NCBI RefSeq assembly: GCF_963675165.1
Contig: NC_087383.1
Location: forward strand, 2,200,979 to 2,264,978
Length of the DNA: 64,000 nucleotides
Direction of reading: 5' to 3'
DNA from: Halichondria panicea
Taxonomy: Eukaryota > Porifera > Demospongiae > Suberitida > Halichondriidae
Under the pieces are notes generated by a model. That model saw only the letters and a program-made list of their open reading frames with translations. It was not told where the DNA came from and searched no databases. This document shows, piece after piece, positions 11,489-23,639 of this stretch; the stretch's first letter is position 1; every line of letters begins with the position of its first letter. Position numbers and translations under genes: made by a program.

Positions 11489-11851
11489 CTGACAGGGGAA
11501 CATCAATAAGTTGCTGCCAGGTGGAGAATACTCGACATACAATAGTGACGTGTATGTACAGTCAACTACTGAAAATCTGGCAATGAAATTTAACGGTATT
11601 CTCCCACTTTGAGATAAAGGTCAGCTTAAAGTTGGACTGTAGTTAGGTATTAAATAGGCATCTGCTATCAGGGTTGTTGCAATAACTATTATAAAGAGAT
11701 AGTAGCGTACGTGTAATCACACAGTACACCATCAGATCGGCTATTCAGAGCATAGATCATACAGTATATACATGATCAATTGCTAAATGCTCTGAAATGC
11801 AGCTCACTAGCAAAAAAGTAATACCTAGCAAATAGTACATCTATATCCCCC

Positions 11852-12232
11852 CCTCCACTGATAGCATTCACTAGTCTGTTGACAGGAGGTGGGGTTATTC
11901 ACAGCATTGCAATGTTATTATGGGGCGAAATAAGACATCACTAACGTTTATTCATCCATTCAGAGCATGAACAAAGTAAGGTTGTTCCACCCCCCCCCCC
12001 CCCTCCACTGATAGCATTCACTAGTCTGTTGACAGGAGGTGGGGTTATTCACAGCATTGCAATGATATTATGGGGCGAAATAAGACATCAATAACGTTTA
12101 TTCATCCATTCAGAGCATGAACAAAGTAAGGTTGTCCACCCCCCCCTCCACTGATAGCATTCACTAGTCTGTTGACAGGAGGTGGGGTTATTCACAGCAT
12201 TGCTTATAATTATTATGGGGCGAAATAAGAAA
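11852..12232 (+). repeat. Tandem repeat, about 145-bp unit, three copies (second array)
   Basis: This has the same unit and copy number as 7310-7690, with a longer C-run between units one and two. Confidence 0.8.
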
Positions 12233-13047
12233 AGCCTTTGCTGTGATCCATAACAAATGCCGAGTGCATAATGTGCCAAAAGCAAAGAATTGTAGCTACA
12301 GAAAGAGTCATATAACACAGATAGGACCAAGAGGAAGAGTACGCTACTCCAATAGACTGTACACAGGAGGCAAACTCACTATTGCATGTAACCACAGCCA
12401 CTTGAGATACAACAATAACAATAACAATGCTGATAAGAAAAAGCAATTAGTGGTAATTATCACTAACGTTTTTATTCATCCATTCATAGCATGAACAAAG
12501 TAAGGTTGTTCCACCCCCCTCTCCCCCTCTCCCAAAAAAAAACAAGCGCATGCAGCTGCATGCGAGCTAGCTAAGTTTAATAGAACAGTGTGCAATTATT
12601 CAGTTGCACTAGCTATCTAAAACTAGCTACTCAAAGCTATCTAACTAATCTAATCATCACTAACGGTTATTCATCCATTCATGTTTATTCATCCATTCAT
12701 CGCAGATTAATTTTAACAGTTTATACAACAGCTATGTGGTTGTGATGTAGGTTAGACAGAATGCTTACTACGGTTAGTGGGAGTTGCATACTCTTCCTAA
12801 TGAACTTCTCATTATAGTCGTTTTTACGCACAATTTAGTTTGCTAGACTATAATAATGCAAATGAGTCTTGTTGTGCTATTATAGAGCAGCATCAATATT
12901 CGGGCCCATCAACTATCTCGTATAGAGAGCAGATTGAGAAGTTGTCCTCCACCGACAATACTCGTTGTAAGGGCTAAACAACAAAGCTTAATACGAAAGT
13001 TTAATTAAACTGCGTTGTCCTATATATATCGATAGATCGGTTAGAGT

Positions 13048-13792
13048 AATAAAACAGTAATCTTGTACAGCTAAGGTCCTAGACTTCATCACATAATTGT
13101 TCAATGGTTTAGGTATCCTGACCATCCCTTTACATAATTATGTTCACAGTGGCTATAATTCATGATTTACTGGTTTTTAGGTACACTTTTGGTTAGAGTA
13201 ATATCTTCTGAAAATATGATAAGCTTAGCTTTAAAAGTTCTCTGGTAAGTTTACAAATAAAAGGGCTACATTTTAATACCAAGAACATCCTCTATGCTTA
13301 TTCCATTGTTCAGATATCACTGAAAAACTACATATTCTACTATTTTCTACCGTTTTGATGACATCACAAGCTGCTAACCACAAATCGATGACACTCTTAT
13401 TAACCACGTAAGTGGGCGTACAATAACTGTACACCCACTCTTAATTAAGTGTGTGGTTGATTAAAGCGGCATTGGTTTGTGGTTTGCAGCTGCTGATGTC
13501 ATCAAAACAGTAGTAGCTTATTTCAGCAAATGGAATAAGCATATAGGATGTTCTTGGTATCAAAATGTAGCCTATTTATCTGTAAACTTACTACAGAAAT
13601 TTGAAAGCTAAGCTATTAATTTTTCAGAAGTTATTACTCTAACCAAAAGTGTACCTGAAAACCAGTAAATCATGAATTATAAACACTGTGAACATTTGGA
13701 AGATCCATAAAGGGATGGTCAGGATACCTAAACCATTGAACAATTATGTGATGAAGTCTAGGACTTTAGCTGTACAAGATTATTGTTTTATT
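13048..13792. mobile_element. Foldback element with arms of about 350 bp
   Basis: The left arm begins AATAAAACAGTAATCTTGTA and the right arm ends with the near-complement. Both carry the tract with GGTTTAGGTATCCTGACCAT and TTTACTGGTTTTTAGGTACA in opposite orientation. The centre (about 13360-13500) is itself palindromic, with GATGACATCA on both sides and GTGGGCGTACAATAACTGTA near the axis. There is no ORF. Only the left arm exists at 8520-8637 and about 40150-40275. It is a large MITE or foldback; the target duplication is unclear. Confidence 0.7.
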
Positions 13793-15334
13793 TCCATTAC
13801 CCACTATAACAATTTGTTGTTGTTCTATTAATCACCACAAACCCACCACCTTATGTTTCCATGGAAACATTTTTGAGTATGTTGTAGCTTGGTAACTCAC
13901 CTACACAATAGTATCAACACCATTTCTTAGAAATGTTCCAATCGAAAGATATTTACATTTAAGTACAGCTACTCACAAATTTGTGGTAATCTACTCTCTA
14001 TAAGCTGGATGCACTGTATATACAGGCAGATAACTATACTTGAAAGGGAACTATACTTGAGAGGGGCTTTAAGTCAGATAAGTATGGTATACTGTTGCAA
14101 TTGTTTTTTTGGGCGAAGCCACTATACCATTAAATTAAAACATTGTGGCAATACAGCAGCATAATAATACATACCTCCAATTGTGTCGATACTTTACAGT
14201 GGTCTGGTCATACAAGGGTGTCCAGTATAATGCTCTCTCCAACACATGTCACTTTCAACATCATCCTGCAATTTTTTTTCACATCAATTCTTACAACAAT
14301 AATTATAGTACCTTCAAAAAAGTACGACCACCATTTTGAAAGAACTTTAGATGTGAGAGGGAATTAGGCATATTTTTGCAAATGGCGTGGTTTCCCTCTG
14401 GGCAGTTGGCGTCTCACAACTACAATGTACATGTGAAAAGCAGTAGATCTAGTATGTATAATAATTATAAATGTACAATGTACAATATAATTTTATATTG
14501 AAACATATAGCATCAAGTATGTACAGCATATAGCTAAGTAACTAGTCTAGCTACGATACTCGAGGTGACTAGGATTGTCTCTTTGTTTGTTTTTTTGCAA
14601 AATGTATACTTGCAACGTGCAACGGTAAATTGCAACGCTTTTAATACAGTGTAAACGTACTGGCGTACTACATAAACGGAACTTATATTGACCGCTTACT
14701 GCATCTATACAATAATAGTGCAACGTACGCTATGACAAGTACAGTCGAAAACGGCAGTGGTTCTTGGTCAGACATGCATACAATGGAACTAAGCTTTATG
14801 TGTTAACGAATAGCTATAGCGCTCCGGACATTCACCGGGACCAGAGTAGTCTCACAGTAAAGAAGCCAGAACTCAAGCGTGGCTGTATAGTGCGCATTTG
14901 ATGTATCAAGCTTTAAAATGAAACTGTATTTAGCTAGCTTCAATGCATGTGTGTACAAGGTTTAATTTATACTTCTTAGCTTTTACCCAACTAAGCTTTT
15001 TACCATTTGAAAATCTGTCAAAACAAATAACTTTTTTTGCTGAGGCTATCTATCCTAGCTAGCTGTAAACGCAGTGCAATGGCATCCAAGTGAAAATACA
15101 CACACAAACAAACACACTTACTATACCGTCTTTCTTCTAATTACAGCGCCGTTAAAGATTTTCAGTGGCGCACAAATAGAACAAGAAAAAACCATAATTC
15201 CAGTTTGGCACTTATAATATTATTTAGAGTGGTGCTTAGCAACGTAGAGTACTATAGTATAGCTGATTCCACGAGGCTATCAGATAGAGTTACATGTACC
15301 TCCAATTAGATGAGACCCTCTAAATAATGGACAC
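13793..15334. other. Intergenic stretch with nothing recognised
   Basis: It is AT-rich with no credible coding frame on either strand. The longest ORF (14143-14367) is low in complexity and has no partner elsewhere in the window. I see no repeat of the neighbouring units here, so this is sequence specific to the NLR1-NLR2 interval. Confidence 0.5.
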
Positions 15335-15691
15335 TAGACTCGCTGGCCACTCCCATCATCACTATCTTGAGGATTGGGACTGGTCAACTGCCAATCTGCG
15401 AGTTGTTCTTGTGGAATTTTAATTAGTTGCATGACATCATCTTGTGGTTTGTGCGGTTGACCAAAGTTGCGTAACTATCAAGTGAATGTGGGTTATGTCC
15501 TGTGGTTTATCTAACACAAAATAAGACCCAGCCCAACTACAACGAATTACGTGGGCGAAATATGTCACATGACATTGCTTCTGCACTGTGATTGGTCATT
15601 ACCGATTTCGGTAATGAGAACAACTCGCAGATTGGCAGTTGACCAGTCCCAATCCTCAAGATAGTGATGATGGGAGTGGCCAGCGAGTCTA
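15335..15691. mobile_element. MULE-type MITE with 75-bp TIRs and a 9-bp target duplication
   Basis: The termini are perfect inverted repeats of about 75 bp beginning TAGACTCGCTGGCCACTCCC. AATGGACAC is present directly before (15326-15334) and after (15692-15700). A 9-bp duplication is the rule for Mutator-like elements. The 357-bp body has no ORF. The corresponding sites near 31.08 and 46.99 kb lack the element. The first bases share GACTCGCTGG with the inner end of the large MULE's right terminus at about 62.19 kb. Confidence 0.85.
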
Positions 15692-15799
15692 AATGGACAC
15701 CAGGTCTTCAACATGATTTTCAACCTCCAAAAGAAGCGATCTCTGGCTTCAATAAGTTTTAAAAAGTGCCGCTTTAATTAAAGGTCTTACGGTAACCAC

Positions 15800-16040
15800 A
15801 TTTCTTACTTGAATACGTCGGGTTCATTACTGACAGGGCAGCATTCTCAGCCTTAAACCGTGCAAAGGAACAGAAAACATGATCCACGACCTTTAATACA
15901 AGGTATTAAACGTAAACCAAGAGATGAACCAGACAATCATCTATGGCTGATAAATTAACTCACCATCTTTCCAGCCGGAGAATGCTGTAATACTTTAGCA
16001 ATGGAGCCAGGTTTTGTCTCTAGCTAGCTAGCTCTAGCTC
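15800..16040 (-). pseudogene. Two minus-strand exon-like blocks next to NLR2
   Basis: About 16025-15970 encodes ETKPGSIAKVLQHSPAGK before GTGAGT on the minus strand, and about 15870-15805 encodes a FEAENAALSVMNP-like segment. The same pair lies at 31.38-31.61 and 47.28-47.51 kb, always just upstream of an NLR. The second block is the same kind of exon as at 5.85 and 24.85 kb in the kinesin-like 3' set. Here FEAEN has become FKAEN, so drift is evident. Confidence 0.35.
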
Positions 16041-16102
16041 TGTACGTACTCTGTGGGGTATGTGAAAACAATATGTCTTTGGTGGGTGTGGTGGTAAATG
16101 CA

Positions 16103-16150
16103 AAAAGTGGGTGTATCTCAGTCTTAGATATCTGAGATACACCCACTTTT
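16103..16150. promoter_or_regulatory. Perfect inverted repeat upstream of NLR2
   Basis: It has the same 19-bp arms as before NLR1 (16103-16121 and 16132-16150) with a 10-bp spacer, ending 81 bp before the ATG at 16232. AATATATT follows at about 16183. Confidence 0.6.
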
Positions 16151-16231
16151 TTTGCAAGTCATGCCAAAAACAACAAGCACCCAATATATTTCAGAGCTAG
16201 CTAGCTGCAAGGCACAGATTTATTTGCTGGA

Positions 16232-19196
16232 ATGGCCACTAAAGAGCAGAACCAAGGTATAAAGACTGTCATGTTTACTATAAAGGATAAACCCAATGAT
16301 TGCTAAAGCATAAAACTCTCATTGGTGATTGCTAACCTTGTGTGCTTGCTATCTGTTTTCAGAGCTCACAATTGACGATCTGAAGACAGAAATGAAACTG
16401 ACTGATGAGCAGCTCAATACAGCAATAAAGGAACCAGATATCTACCCGAGTTAGCAGCATGTTTCGATAACACTGATGATTATCTTGAAAAGCTGGAGCT
16501 GTCGCCTGGACAGAAAACTGACGTCAGCGAAGTGAAGGCTAAAACACGTCTAAACCGCACTCAAGCCGGAATAAAACTTGCCCTAGAATACTGGCAGAAC
16601 AAGAACCAACTACAAGCCACCTTCCAAGCTCTGCTACTCATCATACTCTCCCTGCTCAAAGGAGACGTTGCTGTTCAAGTGTGCAAGTACTTGTCTGACA
16701 AATGTGAGTCTGTTATGTGAGAGTGTGGTCATTGTGGTACCATACGTTGTGGGAGTGATTGCAACCAAATAAGGGACTTTCAACTTAATTGCTATTGTTA
16801 CACATACAATTCTCTATTAACTATCACCAGGAATGGTACTCACCTATTGTTTTGTTTCTCCAGACTCCACCACCTCGTGTCCCCCCTCCCGAGAGAGGGT
16901 CCTGATGAACCACAAGTTGTCCTCGTACAGGGACTATCTACAAAGTCTCTACAGAGCACAAGTATCCACATCAGCCACACAATGGCCTCCTGTCCCAACA
17001 AAGAAAATTTTCAAACTAGCCATGATTCAGAAAGAAGAAATACAGAGAGGAAGAATCGACGATGAATTTGTTAGGCTAACAATTAGGGGGAAAATTGATG
17101 ATATTTTACTTCAAAAAACTCCAGTTAACTTGACAAATATTTTCTCTGAGATTGGGGATAGACGAAACTTTGTGTTGATTGAAGGAGCTCCCGGCTCTGG
17201 CAAGAGCACCCTTGCTCTACACATCTGTCAGGAGTGGGCAAAGAGGAAACTGTTCCAAGAGTTTGATATTGCAATCCTCGTGAAACTGAGAGATCCACTT
17301 GTTAGAGAAGCCATTACAATTTCTGACTTACTTCCCTGCACAAACAAAGCGATGGCTAATGAAACAGAAACTGCAATTATGTCACTGTATGGCAAAGGTG
17401 TACTGTGGGTGCTGGACGGATGGGACGAACTTTCTTCTGACCTCCCTAGAGACTCAATCATCAACAAACTAATTCGACCAGACATGTCACGAGAAAGTCC
17501 GCTACACGAATCAGCTGTAATTGTAACATCTCGCCCGTCGTCTTCGGCTAAGCTCCACCCACGTGTATCGTCCAGGGTGGAGGTGTTGGGGTTCACTCCA
17601 CATGAACTACAACAGTATTTCAAGGAGTGTCTGAAAGGTGACTCACAAGCTGTGCAGACTCTACTGGAGAGAATTCGAGAGAACCCAGTGGTAGAAGGTA
17701 GCTGCTACCTCCCCCTCAATGCTTCCATTGTCGTTAATTGCTTCCTTTCTGACAACCACTCACTCCCCACATCCAACCACGGGATATTCACATCACTCGT
17801 CCAGAGCTCTCTCAAAAGATACCTCCAGGATAGGTTGGGGAAGACCACTCCAGTGGGAGACATCACATCCCCAGACTCACTGCCCTCAGAAATCAGAACA
17901 CAGACCATACAAATGTGTCAACTTGCATATCATGGGATTGAACAAAACAAAGCAACATTTACTGACGGTGATTTGGCCGCTCTTCGCATTCCGAAGGAGA
18001 TTTCAAACGTTGGATTATTACAAACTGTTCCCAGTATCATTAGCAATGGTCATCTGGTTTACTACTGCTTTCTCCATCTGTCTATTCAAGAGCTACTAGC
18101 AGCAATCCACATCTCTCTCATGTCTCCCAAGCAACAAATTTCTGTATTCCAGAAGCTGTTTGGTAGTCCTCGGTTCAGTGCAGTCTTCCAGTTTTATGCT
18201 GGCATCACCAAACTGAGAACTAGTAGACCAATCCTCAGCTTGCTACCTCGATTCTTGTGTCCAGTTCCAGCCACTGTTTTTGATCTGGTTAGAAAGATTG
18301 TCAAAACTGAGAAAGAGAAGAAGTATCGTGAGCAGCCCCTTTTGTTGTCCCTCATCAATTGTTTGTACGAAGCTGAAGACTCGCGACTGTGTGTGTTTGT
18401 GGCTAATCTTCTTAATCACAATCTAGATCTTGATTACACTACAATGAATCCCATTGACTGCCTCTCTGTTGGATATTTCGTATCAGCTTGTTCCAACACC
18501 AGTAATGGATTCACACTTAGCCTCAGCAATTGCTCTATTGATGACCAAGGCTGCAAATTTCTGGCCCGAGGACTCTGCAAGTGTCCCAACTCTAATAATG
18601 ATATTCCTACAGCAGGGATACACATTGCCGAGATTATCGAGAACACTAGTTCAATATCTAAATTGAATTTGTCTTATAATGCCATTGGTAACAATGGACT
18701 TTGCACACTCTGTGAGGCCTTGTCCACTAACACATCATTAAAGACACTGAACCTGGCTAATTGCTCACTAACAATATCAGACGACAATGGAGCTGCCCTC
18801 TATCAACTTCTAAATACAAACAATTCCCTCGAATATCTTGATTTGTCTGGTAACACAGTGACTAGCTGTCGTCACATTGCTGCTGGACTTGCAGTCAATA
18901 AGACTCTGAGAAGATTGCACTTGGATGACTGTGAACTGACTGATCAGAGTATCGAGGAGCTATCAACTGGACTGATCAACAAGATTAAAACACTGGACAT
19001 TGGGGGCATATGGGGTAATGACTCAATAACAGAAGATGGAATGAAGACGCTTGCCAGACATCTAACCACCCACTGCTCTGAACTGACACGATTGTACATA
19101 CCCGACCACCTAATATCCTGTAGCATGACAGTATTCAGGGACGCTAACAAAGAGAGGAAGAGAAATGGACTACCCGAGATTAATTATGTTTATTAA
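16232..19196 (+). CDS. NLR2: Death-NACHT-LRR receptor with a broken Death-domain exon
   Basis: The exons are 16232-16256, 16363-16703 and 16864-19196, with the same splice sites as NLR1. Relative to the paralogues, exon 2 carries two extra bases at about 16439-16442 (CCAGATATCTACC against CCAGATCTACC). The frame then meets TAG at 16452-16454. Past the insertion the original frame stays open to the donor. The middle of the domain (about 16470-16610) differs strongly from the other three genes, while both ends are nearly identical. Exon 3 is intact: Walker A GAPGSGKST, Walker B VLWVLDGWDEL, and LRRs. A product from the ATG at 16833 would lack the Death domain. Whether this is a pseudogene, a NACHT-LRR-only form or a sequence error cannot be settled here. 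Confidence 0.75.
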
Positions 19197-19312
19197 TTGA
19201 TTGATTATTAATTGTGTATTCATTAGATTATTAATTTATAATTAATTGATTATTATTAATAATTAATGTTTAGTTATAATTATATTATGATTATTGTTGT
19301 TATTAATTAATT

Positions 19313-19318
19313 AATAAA
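19313..19318 (+). terminator. Poly(A) signal AATAAA of NLR2
   Basis: AATAAA lies 117 bp after the stop in the same AT-rich block as behind NLR1 and NLR4. Confidence 0.6.
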
Positions 19319-19839
19319 TGTTAATTAATTTGTTGTGTTATGCATCTAATCTCTATCATTGGTCAATATAATTATAGCACATGTACAGATGGTGACGAGT
19401 GAATTCAATGCTTCCTACTGACACGGAGAGCATGTCATGCACTAGCTGTATGTATGTAACTGAATACACTATTGTAATAATGCTATAATCTCCACCTAGC
19501 TAGCCTCCTTCACAGGCTTTCAAGAGAAGTGCGGCCTGGGCCAGGATCGAAGCTAATCTCGACATGATTTACTTTTGACAACAATTATATTATTACTAGG
19601 ACAATTTACAAAACAGTTAGTGCACAGAAGACTAGAAGTATGTCGGCACATTACATAACAATTACCTAAAAACAAATCAGTTGGAATTGGTCAATATAGC
19701 ACAGTAATAATGATGGTTTAAATTCAATGCTCCCTACAGTGTCACAGAGAGCACATGCACTGTACGTATAAAACTGTCAATGAATGTAGTGGAAATCCAA
19801 TTTAACGCTCTGTCGATTTTTGTTTATAGGAAGATGAGC

Positions 19840-20770
19840 AGATTAACGTTCACTTTGGCCCTTCCAAACATCTTCATGATTGCTAGGCCCTCGTATTGCA
19901 GCTGAAGGAGGTCCTGTGTGGGGAGAAGAGAGGGCAGTGAAACACTTCAACTAGTATAAGACAAAGAATGCATGTATTTGTAAGACAAATGAATACATGT
20001 ACTTACATACACCGTACAAGCATACCAACACTATACCTGACACAAGGCAGTAAACTTCTTGAACACTTTACGTACCTACTAAATTACACCACACCACTTT
20101 TTGTAGCTGGGTAGGTAATGGTCGTAAATATTGTGAGTGAAAATGTGCATGCTGTTTTGGTGAGGAAAAGTGATGACCTTTTCTGAGGTAAAAAATTCAC
20201 CACTGTACAAAAGTTCCAATAGTAGAAAAGCAGCTGACCTTTAATTGCAAGTTGGCCTGACCACTTTAAAGTTGCTTGCTACGCCCCTGCATGAAGATTG
20301 GGGCATAAAAATAAGTTAATAGCCTCACACTGGAGGAATTGTTAAAGTCTAGATTAGTAGTATAGTCTGAGCTTCAGTCAAACAGTGGACAAAGTACGTA
20401 CCAGAGCAATTAATGGCACATGTGATGATTATCATGTTGTTTAATAGAAGTATGCTAGTATAACGGCTACTCAAGTATACGGAGACTCACAGAGTGGGTG
20501 GAGCATATCTCCATGGACGCTGATGTATGGATGATTGGCTTGGTCACGTCAGAGTACGCGTCGATACCCAGCTATCTGTCCGGGGGGTCCACAGTCGATG
20601 CTCGCTGGAAGAACCCTCTGTGGGGGGTACAGTGAGAGTCATAATTATTATTATGATTCAGTTCCGGGAATAAATGTCATAGAAAGTCACTAATTGACTC
20701 ACATTTTTTCCAGTCGAGGTAAATGGAACACAGCTATAGGTTACGTCTCTGTGGGACATGTGAAATTGTG
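19840..20770 (-). pseudogene. Kinesin-like 3' exons (copy B), with stop
   Basis: A C-terminal exon DLLQLQYEGLAIMKMF begins at about 19908. A REFLRAS-type exon lies at about 20620-20490, where AGA TAG CTG places a stop inside the otherwise conserved segment. A short block before GTGAGTCA is at about 20760-20700. The region is almost identical to 51.3-52.3 kb, which has the same stop. This copy is not a functional 3' end. Confidence 0.5.
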
Positions 20771-21058
20771 TATCAGGTTTTAAGCAACTAATAAGGATTA
20801 TCATCTATTAATCTTGTTGAGCGCACAGTCCATTCTACCCCCCGCCCACACACACCTGGTCAGTAGACAGCTGATTGCCTATCCACAACATCGAAGGATT
20901 TTATCGCGGCTATGTACTTCATTGTACAGCTGCAAGGGGAGTGACGTGTGATACAGTGTGATTCAATGAAAGTCAGTACAACACAGTTAGTGTATGTTTA
21001 CCAAAGAGGTACATGAGATTGTTCTGACAAATCATTCTTGTACTCTCTAATACACTAA

Positions 21059-21235
21059 CAGGGTTTCATCTAGGATAACAAGTTGGGGGGGGGGGAGATT
21101 TGGGAGTGCGTAAGCGCAAGTGTTTGGCTATGCCCACTTAAAAAAAGTTGATTTAATACTAATGTGATGATGTCATTATTCTACAAGATTTGGGGGGGGG
21201 GGGAAGAACCACCCCCCCTACTAGATGAAACCCTG
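21059..21235. mobile_element. Short MITE with CAGGGTTTCATCTAG ends
   Basis: The termini CAGGGTTTCATCTAG and CTAGATGAAACCCTG enclose G-runs, C-runs and TTTGGCTATGCCCACTT. ACTAA flanks both sides, a possible 5-bp target duplication. Copies lie at 26122-26362 (with extra internal sequence) and 52556-52720. Confidence 0.7.
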
Positions 21236-21420
21236 ACTAACTGATACAGTATCAAAGATGCAACCTTTTACATGGCAAAATTAAAAACGGCCATTGTCAA
21301 AGTAATGTAGACGCAATCGGCATCATGTATAAATTGTGTATTTGGCCTAAGCCATATTCAGTACATACTATATAGCAGGTCATTTTCGTAGGTTATAACA
21401 TTCAAAACAAACAACGTCTA

Positions 21421-21604
21421 CACACAGTAAGTGCAGTAGTAGTAGATCTAAGAGGTAGTCTAATGCTCAAGAATGATGGAACATCTTATATACATATAGT
21501 AGTCATCTGCAGAATTGTGTAGAGGAGATGTTTCACCATCTTTGAGCATTAGTTTACCTCTTAGATCTACTACTACTGCACTGCACTATACTGCACTTAC
21601 TGTG
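21421..21604. repeat. Inverted repeat with nested direct copies
   Basis: CACAGTAAGTGCAGTAGTAG and AGATCTAAGAGGTAGTCTAA on the left are mirrored at about 21536-21604. The right side (TGCACTTACTGTGTATATAG plus AGGTATCTTCAAGACCAGCT) is then repeated directly at about 21710-21760. The left part is also at 52906-53096, where it is cut off exactly at the edge of the large transposon. Confidence 0.6.
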
Positions 21605-21879
21605 TATATAGCTAGTAGGTATCTTCAAGACCAGCTAGCTCACTGACAGTTGACAAACTAATGCTCAAAGATGGTGGAACATCTCTACACAATTCTACTA
21701 CTACTGCATGCACTTACTGTGTATATAGTAGGTATCTTCAAGACCAGCTAGCTCACTGATAGTTGACAAACACTCTCTGGGACAAAAACCATTGTGTAGC
21801 TCTTACTTCAATATTTTACAAACTTCCTTTATTTAGAATAATAGCGCATGCATTGCAGAATGCAGAGGCTGCAAAATAT

Positions 21880-23351
21880 GGTGGGCCGTTTGTTTCAAAA
21901 TTCAAATGTTACATTTTCATTCAAATCACAATACATTCATTCAAGATGTGCAATTTTCATTCAAGAGCATTCAAGATTATTCATTCAAGATTCAAGATTT
22001 TGATGGATGCATAAACATGCATAATTTCAGATGACTTTAGCCACACTTTGTGGTTTTATTGCATGGTGTAGTTGTTTTAATTAACAGGAAATGGGGTTCA
22101 CAATAATCAACTCGCTCCCTCAGTAGTGGTAAGGTGATTCCCAAACCAGAAACATGACATTGATTGACGAAAATTAACAAGAGGTCAGGGGTTCGTTGCC
22201 GACCTTCGAGTTTTGAGCATTAAGCAAAGGACATCTTATAAATGTTGTGTTTTAATGACTGTATATGCATGCATGGCATGCATATCTTGAATAATTATTG
22301 TCGACTTGAATGCATTAAAATCTTGAATGACAATTGCATGGTCTTGAATGGTCAGTGGATCTTTGGATCAATTTAAATTTATTTTGGGCAGAATTTCAAA
22401 TCGATAGAAATTTATGTATTTTTTGATTTTGAATATTTTGAAACTGCAAGAGTACATGCAAATGAGTGCATTCTATTTTCAATTCTTGAGGAAGAACTGG
22501 TTCTGAGTTTCGTGCAGAAAAAAGCAGTTTCATATTTTGCACCCACAGGGGTTAGCTTATAATGACCTTTGTACTCTAAGAAGCTGTGCACTTTATAGTC
22601 TGTTATAAAATCAGTATTATGTGCACCTAGCTTGTATGCGTACAGGTTATGTTAACAGTTGTATCCCACCCTGATTGACAATGACAATTACACCCCCTGT
22701 CTGTATAGGTGTTCCAAGTACCATGGCCAATAGATGAGTGTTCCCAGCATACAGACGGTACTATACATATAATCATACAGTTGTTCGATTGCACACACAC
22801 ACACACAATAATATCATAATTTAATTGATCCTTCAACATTGAAATGTTTAATAATATTAATTATGTACAGTTAAGGAAGTACATTATTATATTATACATA
22901 GCAGAGTCGTGCAGTTGGCTAGCCTCGAGGAGGTGATTGGGATACAAGGCTAGCAGTTGGCAAGGTTATATTCTGGCTATATTTAGCATTGCATTGGAGC
23001 ATGGCTTCTCAAGAGTACAAAGGTCATTTTAAGCAAACCCTGTGGATGCTATAAGCGCTAGTGATGGTCAAAAATTGAAAATGCTTTTTCTGCACGAAAC
23101 TCGGACCAATTCTTCCTCAAGAAATTAAAAGTAGAATGCACTCATTTGCATGTACTCTTGCAGTTTCAAAATATTCAAAATCAAAAAATATATAAATTTC
23201 TATCGATTTGAAATTCTGCCCAAAACAAATTTAAATTGATCCAAAGATCCACTGACCTTAAATGAATACTGTATATGCATCTTGAATGAATGTATTGTAA
23301 TCTGAATGAAAATATAACATTAATTTTGAATTTTGAAACAAACGGCCCACC
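21880..23351. mobile_element. 1.5-kb foldback element
   Basis: The outer arm starts GGTGGGCCGTTTGTTTCAAA and the far end is its complement (23325-23351). Inner arms also match in inverse orientation: about 22370-22530, with GGGCAGAATTTCAAATCGAT and TGCAAATGAGTGCATTCTA, against about 23080-23265. The loop (about 22560-23040) has a CA run and no credible gene. It lies downstream of NLR2 and has no counterpart behind NLR4. Confidence 0.7.
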
Positions 23352-23639
23352 ATACACCATAGCAAAAACACATTGATTTTACAATGTAAAAGGGTGGGCC
23401 AGCTCAGCACAATTCAAATAGCAATCAAAATTCCAGGCTCTTAAACGAATAGGACTATTATATCATTCAATGACAATTTAGAGAAAAGTAGCGAAGTACA
23501 TAGTATGTTAGAACATTAGGTCGTTAATTAATCAATTGCAACGTGTCAATAGTACATGCAGATGATATAAATAATTGAAGAATGCTCACATGCAATTGTC
23601 AATGAATACATGCAATTTGCTAATGAAATCCAATTTAAC

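Noticed and set aside
14143-14367. Plus-strand ORF of 74 codons
   Set aside because: AT-rich, Ile/Ser/Thr-biased, no homologous copy and no splice context.
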